Source: DASUBN01 sp036000105 (lineage in GTDB: Bacteria; Pseudomonadota; Gammaproteobacteria; Natronospirales; REEB76). From it: 64,000 nucleotides of DNA. Positions 17,668-26,367 of this stretch are shown here, piece by piece. The DNA lies in the NCBI GenBank assembly GCA_036000105.1, contig DASYGE010000012.1, forward strand, positions 124,001-188,000, given 5' to 3'. The first letter of the stretch is position 1, and each line of letters opens with the position of its first letter. The notes under the pieces are model-generated. The model had not been told where the DNA came from and ran no database searches. It saw nothing but the letters and a program-made list of their open reading frames with translations. Position numbers and translations under genes: made by a program.

Positions 17668-18750
17668 ATGAAACCCCCTGAAATCCACAAAGGTCGCGGC
17701 GCCCTCACCAACCCGGAAGGCCGCTTCGAGAGCATACGCAAGCAAGCGGAGGCCGATGGCTGGGATACGCCCGCGGAGCCGGAGGATCTGCCGCCGCTCG
17801 AGACGGTGGTGCGGCCGGATCCATCCCGCAGCATCATCAGCCGCAACCAATCACCGGACATCCCCTTCTCCCAGTCAATCAACCCCTACAAGGGCTGCGA
17901 GCACGGCTGTATCTACTGCTACGCCCGCCCCAGCCATGCATATCTCAACCTCTCGCCGGGACTCGATTTCGAGACCAAGCTCTTCTACAAGGCAGATGCG
18001 GCGGCGCTCTTGGATGCGGAGTTGCGCCGGCCGGGCCATAAAGTGAGCTCCATCATGCTGGGCGCCAACACCGACCCCTATCAGCCGGTGGAGAAGGAGT
18101 TCAAGGTCACCCGCAGCATCCTGGAAGTGATGCGGCGCTTCCATCACCCGGTGAGCATCATTACCAAGGGCACCCTCATCACCCGCGATCTCGACATCCT
18201 CACGGAACTCGCGCAGGAACGGCTGGTGACCGTGATGGTCAGCATCACCACCCTGGACGACGACTTGAAACGCAGCCTGGAACCCCGCGCAGCGAGTCCC
18301 CGCAGCCGGTTGAAGGTCGTAGAGGCGCTCGCCAAAGCCGGCGTGCCGGTGGGCGTGATGACCGCGCCCATCATCCCCATGATCAACGATGCAGAGATGG
18401 AACGCATCCTGGAACTGGCGGCCGAGGCAGGTGCCTGCAGCGCAGGTTATGTGTTGCTGCGTCTGCCCTACGAACTCAAGGACCTCTTCAAGGAATGGCT
18501 CGCGGCCCATTACCCGCTGAAGGCCGAGCACGTCATGAGCCTGATCCGCCAGTCCCGGGGCGGCGAGGAATACCAGTCGGAGTTCGGTACCCGCATGCGC
18601 GGCACCGGCAAGTACGCGGAGTTGATCGCGCAGCGCTTCAGGCTCGCCTGCAAACGCCACGGCCTCGGTCTCGGGCGGCGGATGGGCCACGACACCACAC
18701 GCTTCCGGGTACCGTCAGAGGCGGGGCAACTCAGTCTCTGGGGAGAGTGA
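17668..18750 (+). CDS. PA0069-family radical SAM protein, SOS-controlled
   Basis: Predicted 360 aa. Cys77, Cys81 and Cys84 in KGCEHGCIYCYARPSHAY form the radical-SAM 4Fe-4S motif CxxxCxxC. The surrounding sequence (LDFETKLFYK, ILGANTDPYQPVEK-like segment, ITKGTLITRDLDIL) is that of the PA0069/Rv2578c group, related to spore photoproduct lyase SplB. The reaction is not known; the SplB relation and a near-perfect LexA box directly before the gene argue for a DNA damage role. The ATG at 17668 has no clear ribosome site; the transcript may have a very short leader. It converges on the PilZ gene with a 9-base gap. Confidence 0.88.
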   Translation: MKPPEIHKGRGALTNPEGRFESIRKQAEADGWDTPAEPEDLPPLETVVRPDPSRSIISRNQSPDIPFSQSINPYKGCEHGCIYCYARPSHAYLNLSPGLDFETKLFYKADAAALLDAELRRPGHKVSSIMLGANTDPYQPVEKEFKVTRSILEVMRRFHHPVSIITKGTLITRDLDILTELAQERLVTVMVSITTLDDDLKRSLEPRAASPRSRLKVVEALAKAGVPVGVMTAPIIPMINDAEMERILELAAEAGACSAGYVLLRLPYELKDLFKEWLAAHYPLKAEHVMSLIRQSRGGEEYQSEFGTRMRGTGKYAELIAQRFRLACKRHGLGLGRRMGHDTTRFRVPSEAGQLSLWGE

Positions 18751-18759
18751 AAGCAGGTC

Positions 18760-19158
18760 TCAGTGGAACACTGGGGTGAACTGGCGTATAGGCTCGGCTT
18801 TCAAAGACTCTAGTTCTCTCGCCACCAGCTTCGGGTCCCGCAGGTTCATCTCCACGAGCCGTTTCAGGTGCGCGAAGCTCTGGGCATCCCGCGCCTCCCA
18901 GGTGCAGCCGATGCGGCCTTGGTAGGCATGCATCACCACCGCATCCAGATCGAGAGTGATGAGTTCCGCCAGGCGCCATTCCACCCTCAAGCGGTCGCCT
19001 TCCGCCGGCAGCCAATCCACCGGGCAGCGGGCCAGGAACCCGCGCAAGGACAGGTCCACGAGGGTACATTCCCGCAACCCGTCCCCGTGCTGGGTGCGGA
19101 TGACGGACGCGAAGCGAAACCGGGTGTAACGCCGGCGTTCGGCGGCAGTAGTGGTCAC
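18760..19158 (-). CDS. PilZ domain c-di-GMP-binding protein
   Basis: Predicted 132 aa consisting mostly of one PilZ domain. The two c-di-GMP motifs are visible: the Arg-rich RRRYTRFRF (RxxxR) near the N-terminus and DLSLRG (D/NxSxxG) around residue 35. The C-terminal 40 residues form a helix extension (FAHLKRLVEMNLRDPKLVARELESL). It would act as a small cytoplasmic c-di-GMP receptor for motility, pilus or envelope functions. The start is GTG at 19158. No cyclase or phosphodiesterase gene is adjacent. Confidence 0.88.
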   Translation of the reverse strand: MTTTAAERRRYTRFRFASVIRTQHGDGLRECTLVDLSLRGFLARCPVDWLPAEGDRLRVEWRLAELITLDLDAVVMHAYQGRIGCTWEARDAQSFAHLKRLVEMNLRDPKLVARELESLKAEPIRQFTPVFH

Positions 19159-19339
19159 GGGCTCAAGGCCTCATGGGGTTTCCGCGGGTGCTTCCAGTAT
19201 AGCCAGCCCCAGGTGCAGGGCCCGCCTCGGCTTCACACAGGCGTCATATTCTGGTACTTAAAGGCGCAGCCTACCGGCATGCGCGGCTTCCATACCGTGG
19301 CCGGGCATCCCTCCCATCTTCATGCGGGGAAAAACGCCT

Positions 19340-20800
19340 ATGCAAGCCCAGAAAGCCACGCCCTCCCGGACCCTGGGGTTCGTCACCCTCTTCATGATCG
19401 AGATGTGGGAACGCTTCGGCTACTACGGCATGACTGCCGTGGTAGTGCTGTTCATGGTGCAGAAACTCGACTACAGCGACGAGCGCGCCAACCTGACCTT
19501 CGGCGCCTTCACGGCCATGGCCTACGCCGTACCGGCTGTGGGCGGCTGGATAGGCGATCGGGTGCTGGGCAGCAAGCGCACGGCGGTGCTGGGCGCGCTG
19601 ATCCTGGCGGCGGGCTACATCATGCTGTCCCTGCCCATCCCGGCGCTGCTGTTCCCGGCGCTCGCCATCGTGGCGGTGGGCGGCGGCATCTTCAAGGCCA
19701 ACCCGGCCAACCTGATCTCCAAGATATATGAGGGTGACTCCGCCAAGATCGACAGTGCCTTCACCATGTACTACATGGCGGTGAACCTGGGCGCCACCCT
19801 CTCCCAGATATTCACGCCGCTGTTCGCCGTCTGGTTCGGCTGGCACGTGGCCTTCGGCCTGTGCGCTGCCGGCCTGCTCGTCGGCCTCACCAACTATCTC
19901 GTCATGCACCGTCATCTCTCGCACATCGGTTCGGAACCGGACTTCAAGCCGCTGGACATGCGCAAGTTCGTCCCGGTGCTCATCGGCATCGTGCTGTGCA
20001 TCGTCGCGGTGACCTTCATCATCCAGAACCTGGACTTGGCGCGCGCCATCGTCTGGCTGGCGGGCATCGCGGCCCTGGGGCTGTTCATCTGGATGTATTC
20101 GTCAGGCAGCAAGGGCGAGCGCAAGGGCGTGATCGCGGTGTTCATCCTCACCCTGCAGACCATCCTGTTCTTCATCTTCTACCAGCAGATGTCCACCTCA
20201 CTCACGCTGTTCGCCCTGCGCAACGTGGACCTGAACTTCTACGGCTACCTGGTGCCGGCGGGCCAGGTGCAAGCGCTGAACCCGATCTGGATCTTCCTGC
20301 TCAGTCCGCCGCTCGCCTGGTTCTATACCCATCTCGGCAAGGGCCGCGGTGACTTCCACATCTCCACCAAGTTCGCCTTGGGTTTCGTGGTGCTGAGCCT
20401 GGGTTTCTTCATCTATGGCTCCAGCGGCCATTTCGCCGTGGGCGGCATGATATCCCTGTGGTGGATGATCGGGGGTTATTGCCTGCAGTCGCTCGGTGAA
20501 CTGCTGATCAGCGGCCTCGGGCTCGCCATGGTGGCCCGCTACGTGGGGCCGAGGTTGCGCGGCTTCGTCATGGGCCTGTGGTTCCTGGCCACCGGCATCT
20601 CCCAGTACGCCGGCGGCTACGTGGCCAACTACGCGAGTGTTCCCCAGGACGTGACCGATCCGGTGCAGACGCTTCCGCTCTACACCCATCTCTGCAACGA
20701 TCTTGGAGTGGTAGCGCTCATCGGCACGGTGATCGCCCTCCTGCTCGTGCCTTACATGAAATGGCTGTCCGCGACCGGCGGCGAGGCCGTGAGCCACTAA
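19340..20800 (+). CDS. POT/PTR2 family proton-coupled peptide transporter
   Basis: Predicted 486 aa with about 14 membrane helices. The first helix carries the proton-coupling signature EMWERFGYYG (ExxERFxYY). The loop after helix 2-3 (GGWIGDRVLGSKRT) and NPANLISKIYEG also match the POT family. It imports di- and tripeptides with protons at the inner membrane, and would suit the secreted carboxypeptidases and PepQ of this window, though it is not in their operon. An upstream in-frame ATG at 19322 lacks a ribosome site; GGGGAA precedes 19340. Confidence 0.92.
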   Translation: MQAQKATPSRTLGFVTLFMIEMWERFGYYGMTAVVVLFMVQKLDYSDERANLTFGAFTAMAYAVPAVGGWIGDRVLGSKRTAVLGALILAAGYIMLSLPIPALLFPALAIVAVGGGIFKANPANLISKIYEGDSAKIDSAFTMYYMAVNLGATLSQIFTPLFAVWFGWHVAFGLCAAGLLVGLTNYLVMHRHLSHIGSEPDFKPLDMRKFVPVLIGIVLCIVAVTFIIQNLDLARAIVWLAGIAALGLFIWMYSSGSKGERKGVIAVFILTLQTILFFIFYQQMSTSLTLFALRNVDLNFYGYLVPAGQVQALNPIWIFLLSPPLAWFYTHLGKGRGDFHISTKFALGFVVLSLGFFIYGSSGHFAVGGMISLWWMIGGYCLQSLGELLISGLGLAMVARYVGPRLRGFVMGLWFLATGISQYAGGYVANYASVPQDVTDPVQTLPLYTHLCNDLGVVALIGTVIALLLVPYMKWLSATGGEAVSH

Positions 20801-20826
20801 AACTCACAACGCAGTGCCGCATCCGC

Positions 20827-20853
20827 GGGCCACCATCTTGATGATGGCGGCCC
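20827..20853. terminator. Hairpin between convergent POT and reductase genes
   Basis: GGGCCACCATC pairs with GATGGCGGCCC (one mismatch) around TTGA, within the 56-base convergent gap. The T-run is weak, so it may be only a transcript-end stabiliser. Confidence 0.45.
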
Positions 20854-20856
20854 GTT

Positions 20857-21411
20857 TCATCTACGCTTGATGCGTTCGCTCCAGTCCTTGAGGTTGACCA
20901 ACAGTTCGACGATGAGTTTACGGGTGCCCTCGTCGGTGAGCCGCCCATCGGCATCGAAGGCAGTGGCCGCGCCGCTGATCATCACCTCCGGCTTGTTGAG
21001 CACGTGCATGTTGAGGAACACGGCTGTCTGCCGCAGGTGATACTGGGCTCGGGCGGTGCCGAGGCGGCTGATGGAGGCGCCCATGATGGCCACCGGCTTG
21101 TCGTTGAAGGGCTGGTCCGGCGGGCGTGAGGCCCAATCGATGGCGTTCTTGAGTACGCCTGCCACCGAGTAGTTGTATTCCGGTGTCACGAACAAGAGCG
21201 CATCCGCCGCGCGGATCTTCTCGCGGAATTCCTCCACCACGGACGGGAAGCCCTGTTCGCGCAGATCCTCGTTGTACAACGGTATGGGTGCGATGTCGAA
21301 ACTCTCGATATCCATGCCCGCGGGCTTGAGTTCGATCGCCGCGCGCAGCGCCAACTTGTTGTAGGAGCCCTTGCGCAGGCTGCCGGCTATCCCCAGTACT
21401 TTAATGCTCAT
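20857..21411 (-). CDS. NADPH-dependent FMN reductase (ChrR/quinone reductase type)
   Basis: Predicted 184 aa, flavodoxin-like fold. The FMN phosphate-binding loop GIAGSLRKGSYN is at the N-terminus, and TPEYNYSVAGVLKNAIDWASRP is the second flavin-binding segment of this family. Members such as ChrR and YieF reduce quinones, chromate and other electrophiles with NAD(P)H in the cytoplasm and help against oxidative stress. Divergent from the methyltransferase with a 32-base gap. The exact substrate is unknown. Confidence 0.9.
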   Translation of the reverse strand: MSIKVLGIAGSLRKGSYNKLALRAAIELKPAGMDIESFDIAPIPLYNEDLREQGFPSVVEEFREKIRAADALLFVTPEYNYSVAGVLKNAIDWASRPPDQPFNDKPVAIMGASISRLGTARAQYHLRQTAVFLNMHVLNKPEVMISGAATAFDADGRLTDEGTRKLIVELLVNLKDWSERIKRR

Positions 21412-21443
21412 GACATCGCTCCCCGGTTTACGACTGGTATTCT

Positions 21444-22208
21444 ATGCGCATGGCCACGGGCACATTCAAAGATCATTTCTCCGGTCACGCAGCGGATTAC
21501 TCCCGCTACCGCCCCAATTACCCCGCGTCCCTGTTCAAAGCCCTGGCGGCCATCGCGCCTGACCTGGAGAGTGTCTGGGACTGCGCCACCGGTAACGGTC
21601 AGGCGGCGCCAGGCCTGGCGGAACACTTCGCCCGGGTGGAGGCCACGGACGCCAGCGAGAAGCAGATCGCGGCGGCGGTGCCCCACCCCAAGGTGCATTA
21701 CTCGGTGGCGCGGGCGGAAGCCAGTGGTCTCTCAGATCACAGCGTATCCATGGTGACGGTGGCCCAGGCCCTGCACTGGTTCGATCTGCCGCGCTTCTAC
21801 GCGGAAGTGCGGCGGGTGGCGAAGCCGCAGGCGATGTTGGCCTGCTGGAGCTATATACACTGCAGAGTATCGCCAGGGGTGGACGCCGCCATGGCGCGGC
21901 TCTACGAGGGCATCCTCGGCGATGCCTACTGGCCGCCGGAGCGCAAACATGTGGAGAACGGTTACCGCGACCTGCCCTTCCCCTTCACGGAGATGGAGCT
22001 GCCCGCCTTCCAGTTGCAGATGGACTGGACCCTGGAGAGCTACGTGGGATATCTCAGGAGTTGGTCGGCCACCCAAGCCTATATCAAGAAGAACGGCGCA
22101 GACCCGATACAGAAGGTCGGCGACGAGCTGCTGCACGCTTGGGGAGATCCTGGTGTCGTGCGTCCCGTGACTTGGGCACTCACCATCAAGGCTGGCTGGA
22201 TCAGCTAG
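21444..22208 (+). CDS. Class I SAM-dependent methyltransferase
   Basis: Predicted 254 aa. DHFSGHAADYSRYRPNYP is the usual start of the UbiE/Methyltransf_11-like subgroup. SAM motif I is VWDCATGNGQAAPGLA; later ARAEASGLSDHSVSMVTVAQALHWFD contains the acidic and aromatic positions of motifs II and III. A second in-frame ATG at 21450 could also be used. The substrate is unknown; similarity to small-molecule and trans-aconitate-type enzymes does not resolve it. It converges with the PYROXD2-like gene. Confidence 0.85.
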   Translation: MRMATGTFKDHFSGHAADYSRYRPNYPASLFKALAAIAPDLESVWDCATGNGQAAPGLAEHFARVEATDASEKQIAAAVPHPKVHYSVARAEASGLSDHSVSMVTVAQALHWFDLPRFYAEVRRVAKPQAMLACWSYIHCRVSPGVDAAMARLYEGILGDAYWPPERKHVENGYRDLPFPFTEMELPAFQLQMDWTLESYVGYLRSWSATQAYIKKNGADPIQKVGDELLHAWGDPGVVRPVTWALTIKAGWIS

Positions 22209-22317
22209 CCAACACGGCTTCCGCGTGCTCGCGCGATCCGCTCATAGGCAAGTATCGCATCCAGCCGAATAGCGTCATCCGGCCTCTCAGAACGCCCCGC
22301 CACTTCCCGCGCGCGAC

Positions 22318-23943
22318 TCAGCCGCGACGCGCATGGCCGCGCCAGGGCATGAAGCGGCGGCGGCGCAAGTCACCCAGGATCTCCCGGGCCGCGTTGTGGC
22401 CCGGCGCACCGGTGACGCCGCCGCCCGGATGGCTTCCGGCACCGCACATGTAGAGCGCGCCGATGGGCGCCCGGTAATGGGCATGGCCCAATACCGGCCG
22501 GGCGCTGAAGAGCTGATCGAGGGTCAACGCGCCGTGGAAGATGTCGCCGCCGATGAGACCGAAGCGCCGCTCGAGATCCAGAGGTGTCAGCACCATACGT
22601 CCCACGATGCTGGCTTTGAAATTTGGTGCGTAACGATTCACGGTTTCGATCACCGTTTCGGCGGCAGCCTCGCGCATCTCGTCCCAGGTCTTGCCGTTCT
22701 GGGGCTCTGGATCGAAGTGCTGGCAGAAGAGGCTCGCCACATGCATGCCCTTGGGCGCCAGGCTGTCATCCACGGTGCTGGGGATCAGCATCTCCACGAT
22801 GGGCTGCTTGGAGAACCCCTGCTGACGGGCATCGAAGTACGCTTGCTCCATATATTTGAGCGAGGGCGCGATGATGATGCCCGATGAATGATGCGTCTGC
22901 TGCTGCTTGCCCGGCAAGCAAGTGAAGTCCGGCAGCTCCGAGAGCGCCACGTTCATGCGCAGGGTGCCGGACCCGCAGCGCCAGCCTTGCATGCGCTTGA
23001 GGAAATCATCGTCCAGGTGTTGCTTGTCCACGAGCTTGAGGTACAACAGCTTCGGATTGACGTTGGCGACCACGAGGTCTGCATCGAGTTCGGTGCCGTC
23101 CTTGAGTGAGACGCCCACGGCGCGGCCGTCCTTCACCCGCACTTCCGCCACTTCCACCTCGGTGCTGATCTCCACACCCCGGGCCGCCGCTTCCTTGGCC
23201 ATGGCCTGGGTGATGGCGCCCATGCCGCCGATGGCGTGGCCCCAGGCGCCCTTGTTGCCATTCACTTCGCCGAACACATGATGCAGCAGCACGTAGGCGG
23301 ACTCGGGGGTGTAGGGGCTCGCGAAGTTGCCCACGATGGAATCGAAACCGAACACCGCCTGGGCGGGATCCGACTCGAACCAGGCTTCCAACACCTGGCC
23401 CGCGCTCTTGGTGAACAGCGCCAGCACGTCGCGCTGCACTTCTATGGGCAGGGCCACGAAGCGCCGGCTCTGGCGCAGCACCTTGAAGAGTTCCGGCACA
23501 CCGCCGCCGGCGTTGGGCGGGGTCTGCAGCACCAGGTCCCGCAGCACGTCCGCCACCCGCTCCAGGCTCGCGTAGTAATCCGGCAGCCGTTCCGCATCCC
23601 GGACCGAGAACCGCGCGAACTCCTTCTGGGTGGCGGCGAGACCGCCGCCGACCTTGAGATAGTCCCGCTCTGACAGAGGCAGGAAATTCGCCAGGGGCCG
23701 CTCGATGATGCGCAGGCCGTGTTCGGCGAGGCGCAGGTCACGGATCACCTTGGGATTCAGCAGGCTCACGGTGTAGCTGGCGGTGGAGTTGCGGAAGCCC
23801 GGATGGAACTCCTCGGTCACTGCCGCGCCGCCGACCACGTGGCGCCGCTCCAGCACCCTTACCTTGAGGCCGGCAGCCGCGAGATAGCAGGCGCAGGTGA
23901 GGCCGTTGTGGCCGCCGCCGATGATGAGCGCGTCGTAACGCAT
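22318..23943 (-). CDS. PYROXD2/phytoene-dehydrogenase-like FAD oxidoreductase
   Basis: Predicted 541 aa. The N-terminal Rossmann motif DALIIGGGHNGLTCACYLA binds FAD, with the partner acidic residue in VLERRHVVGG. The C-terminal FAD motif lies in YMCGAGSHPGGGVTGAPGHNAA. The family covers CrtI-like desaturases and the animal mitochondrial protein PYROXD2. No carotenoid gene is nearby, so the PYROXD2-like group of unknown substrate is the better assignment. Single gene with no obvious operon partner. Confidence 0.88.
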   Translation of the reverse strand: MRYDALIIGGGHNGLTCACYLAAAGLKVRVLERRHVVGGAAVTEEFHPGFRNSTASYTVSLLNPKVIRDLRLAEHGLRIIERPLANFLPLSERDYLKVGGGLAATQKEFARFSVRDAERLPDYYASLERVADVLRDLVLQTPPNAGGGVPELFKVLRQSRRFVALPIEVQRDVLALFTKSAGQVLEAWFESDPAQAVFGFDSIVGNFASPYTPESAYVLLHHVFGEVNGNKGAWGHAIGGMGAITQAMAKEAAARGVEISTEVEVAEVRVKDGRAVGVSLKDGTELDADLVVANVNPKLLYLKLVDKQHLDDDFLKRMQGWRCGSGTLRMNVALSELPDFTCLPGKQQQTHHSSGIIIAPSLKYMEQAYFDARQQGFSKQPIVEMLIPSTVDDSLAPKGMHVASLFCQHFDPEPQNGKTWDEMREAAAETVIETVNRYAPNFKASIVGRMVLTPLDLERRFGLIGGDIFHGALTLDQLFSARPVLGHAHYRAPIGALYMCGAGSHPGGGVTGAPGHNAAREILGDLRRRRFMPWRGHARRG

Positions 23944-24040
23944 AGACTATCCCCGAAAAATAAGCGCTGACTTTAGCCGCAATGATACCGGCGTACCAGG
24001 GTCAATGGTCGCGCTGGATGCAAGCCAGGGACGGTAAGGA

Positions 24041-24481
24041 CTACCAGGTGCCCGTATTGGGCATGCTTTTCCATGGCTCTTTTACCTCAAGCGACTCTCC
24101 CACCTGAAGCAGTTCAATCGAAATTCCATCGGGAGTCCGTATGAATGCCATGTGACCATCTCGAGGTGGCCGATTGATAACCACACCCGCAGCCATGAGC
24201 TTCTGGCAGAGGCCATAGATGTCCTCCACCCGATAGGCGAGGTGGCCGAAGTTGCGTCCGCCGGTATAGCCCTTCTCGTCCCAGTTATAGGTGAGTTCCA
24301 CCAGGGGCGCTTTGCTATCCCGGGCTGCGCTCACGTCTCCCGGTGCTGCCAGGAACACCAGGGTGAAACGCCCCTTCTCATGCTCGTTACGGCTCACTTC
24401 CGTGAAGCCGAGCTTCTTGCAGAAGAAATCCAGGGTCTGATCCAGGTCCGAGACACGGATCATGCTGTGCAAATAGTGCAT
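24041..24481 (-). CDS. gloA: Lactoylglutathione lyase (glyoxalase I)
   Basis: Predicted 146 aa VOC-fold enzyme that converts the methylglyoxal-glutathione hemithioacetal to S-lactoylglutathione. The opening MHYLHSMIRVSDLDQTLDFF and EVSRNEHEKGRFTLVFL are typical of gammaproteobacterial GloA. Metal ligands are likely His5, Glu in LVELTYNWD, His in FGHLAYRVEDIY and Glu in ISIELLQ. Cytoplasmic. A hairpin cluster lies directly upstream. Confidence 0.93.
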   Translation of the reverse strand: MHYLHSMIRVSDLDQTLDFFCKKLGFTEVSRNEHEKGRFTLVFLAAPGDVSAARDSKAPLVELTYNWDEKGYTGGRNFGHLAYRVEDIYGLCQKLMAAGVVINRPPRDGHMAFIRTPDGISIELLQVGESLEVKEPWKSMPNTGTW

Positions 24482-24523
24482 CGCTTCAGTTCCTCAATTT
24501 AATAGTCTGCTGGTCCGTTGTCT

Positions 24524-24596
24524 TTCCGAAGCGCTGTCCTGCGCTTCGGAAGGCCCGGCCTGCACATCCATGTGCAGGCGTTCGCGGCAATGCCGC
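24524..24596. repeat. Cluster of three intergenic palindromes
   Basis: Three hairpins follow one another between the gloA start and the DUF488 stop: TTCCGAAGCGC/GCGCTTCGGAA (24524-24551), CCTGCACAT/ATGTGCAGG (24559-24578, centre CATCCATG) and GCGGCA/TGCCGC (24584-24596). It may be a REP-like element or the terminator region of the upstream minus-strand cluster. Confidence 0.6.
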
Positions 24597-25121
24597 TCAC
24601 CCCTCCAAAGCGAACGGATAGATGATACGGTGGCCTTCCACCTCTGCGAAACCGGTGAGCACATGGAGCCGGATCTCACCGGCACCTATGATATGCCGCA
24701 CCTCCACGCCGCGTACGCTCAAGGCATCGCTGATGAGTGAGCGGTGGCAGTGTGAAGGCAGTGCCTCCGCACACATTATGGCTGTGGACCCGCGCTCCGC
24801 TTCCTGCATCAGCTCCCTGAGGGCGCGCCCGAACTCCGGGGTCTGCATGTAATCGGCATAACCGCGGAAGCCCTCTTCCTTCCAGCCTTGGTTCACTGAT
24901 TCATGTTTTGGCTTACGCAATCCGCCGAGCGCGGGACGGTGGGCATAAGCGATGCCGCGGGCCGGCAGTGCTGCCGCCAGCGCATCGGAATTGAACTGCG
25001 GGTTGTGACGCGAACGCGGCAGCGTGCGCACATCAAAGAGTTGCGAGACACCGTTCTCCCGCAGGAGCAACACGAGCTCTTCCAGGAGACGGTTGGAATG
25101 GCCGACGGTGAAGAGCGGCAT
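24597..25121 (-). CDS. DUF488 family protein
   Basis: Predicted 174 aa. The core motifs of DUF488 are visible: FTVGHSN at the start, FDVRTLPRSRHNPQFN, GGLRKPKHES and the late MCAEALPSHCHRSLISDAL. The biochemical role of this family is not established; the Cys/His cluster near the end is conserved and may bind metal. The start is the ATG at 25121, matching the family. It lies eight bases after a membrane-protein gene that itself overlaps the carbonic-anhydrase-like gene, so the three form one transcript. Confidence 0.85.
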   Translation of the reverse strand: MPLFTVGHSNRLLEELVLLLRENGVSQLFDVRTLPRSRHNPQFNSDALAAALPARGIAYAHRPALGGLRKPKHESVNQGWKEEGFRGYADYMQTPEFGRALRELMQEAERGSTAIMCAEALPSHCHRSLISDALSVRGVEVRHIIGAGEIRLHVLTGFAEVEGHRIIYPFALEG

Positions 25122-25129
25122 GCTGAAGT

Positions 25130-25693
25130 TCAGATCTGGCCGGGAGCGATGTCCAGATAAATCTGGTGGATCACATAGAAGCACAAAGCCATGGCTACCG
25201 CGTAGTAGATCAACACCACCAGGCGACTCGTCCACCTGTCCATGAGCGTGACATGCGCCGCATCCCGGCGCGCCGCCTTGCCGCCGGTGTGTCCCCACAA
25301 CAGGAAACAGAACGCCGGCACGCCCAATACCAGGAACCCCAGGGTGCTCATGAGCAGCGGCGGCACCCGCTCGCCGTGCCCCGGGAAGGGCAGGCGCGCC
25401 GCCAGATAGACGCTCAACAGGAATCCCACGCCGATCAACGTGGCGATGATGCGCGGCGCCCACCAGAAGCGGCGCTGATCCACGAGAGAGAAGATCAGGC
25501 AGGCGCACACCAGCACCATCACCCCCAGGAAGATGAGGCGTGCCAGGTTCCAGGCAGGAGAGAAATCCAGATACAGGATGATGCAGGAGAGCAGGCTGGC
25601 GGGCGTCACCAACCACAGGACCGGACGGCTGATGCGCTGGGCATTTCGCCCGGCGCCTACTCCCGCCAAGACCTGCTGCTCAAGCACCCGCAA
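25130..25693 (-). CDS. Hypothetical multi-pass membrane protein
   Basis: Predicted 187 aa with about five hydrophobic helices (for example LWLVTPASLLSCIILYL, LIFLGVMVLVCACLIF, VLGVPAFCFLLW, LVVLIYYAVAMALCF). I do not recognise a family. The start is TTG at 25693, or GTG two codons later; either overlaps the end of the preceding gamma-carbonic-anhydrase-type gene, which supports translational coupling. The DUF488 gene follows after eight bases. Confidence 0.7.
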   Translation of the reverse strand: MRVLEQQVLAGVGAGRNAQRISRPVLWLVTPASLLSCIILYLDFSPAWNLARLIFLGVMVLVCACLIFSLVDQRRFWWAPRIIATLIGVGFLLSVYLAARLPFPGHGERVPPLLMSTLGFLVLGVPAFCFLLWGHTGGKAARRDAAHVTLMDRWTSRLVVLIYYAVAMALCFYVIHQIYLDIAPGQI

Positions 25694-26213
25694 GGTAACG
25701 GTCCTTGAGACGCACGTAATGGGCTGCAGAGTAGCGCAGCATCTCCCGTTCCTCAGCGCTGAGAGGGCGGATCTTCTGGGCCGGACTGCCGCGATAGAGG
25801 AACCCGGATCCGAGACGCTTGCCCGGGCTCACCAGGCTGCCGGCGCCCAGGAGCACCTCGTCCTCCACCACCGCTCCGTCCATGACGATGGCCCCCATGC
25901 CGATGAGGCAGCGGTCGCCGATGGTGCAGGCATGCAGGAGGCATTTGTGGCCCACGGTCACGTCCGCACCTATCACCAGAGGAAAACCGCCGGGGCTGTA
26001 AGGCCCGTCGTGAGTCACGTGCAGCACGGTGAGATCCTGGATGTTGCTGCGCGCGCCCACAGTGATGCTGTTCACGTCGCCCCGCGCCACCACGCCCGGC
26101 CAGAGCGATACATCGTCCGCCAGGGTCACCCGGCCGATGACCACCGCCGCCTCATCTACATAGACACGCTCGCCGATGACGGGATGGATGCCGGAGAAGG
26201 GGCGGATGCTCAT
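25680..26213 (-). CDS. Gamma-carbonic-anhydrase family hexapeptide-repeat protein
   Basis: Predicted 177 aa left-handed beta-helix protein of the YrdA/PaaY type. Hexapeptide turns run from VYVDEAAVVIGRVTLADDVS to YRGSPAQKIRPLS. The three metal-binding histidines are expected in LHVTHDG, VTVGHKCLLHACTIG and nearby, as in gamma carbonic anhydrases. Actual carbonic anhydrase or other hydrolase activity is not certain in this subgroup. AAAGG precedes the ATG at 26213; a longer reading to 26288 has no support. First gene of a three-gene overlapping set. Confidence 0.9.
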   Translation of the reverse strand: MSIRPFSGIHPVIGERVYVDEAAVVIGRVTLADDVSLWPGVVARGDVNSITVGARSNIQDLTVLHVTHDGPYSPGGFPLVIGADVTVGHKCLLHACTIGDRCLIGMGAIVMDGAVVEDEVLLGAGSLVSPGKRLGSGFLYRGSPAQKIRPLSAEEREMLRYSAAHYVRLKDRYLAGA

Positions 26214-26367
26214 GACAGGCCTTTGGGAAGCAGCGGAGCTGTCGTCCAGAGAACATATATTAACCCGATGCCGAACTAAGCATTCCACCGGGCGGGGGTC
26301 TTGAATAGGGGCTATATGCCCCGATGTATACTTCGGGCATAACTAACCGTAGGGATGGGGTATCCAA

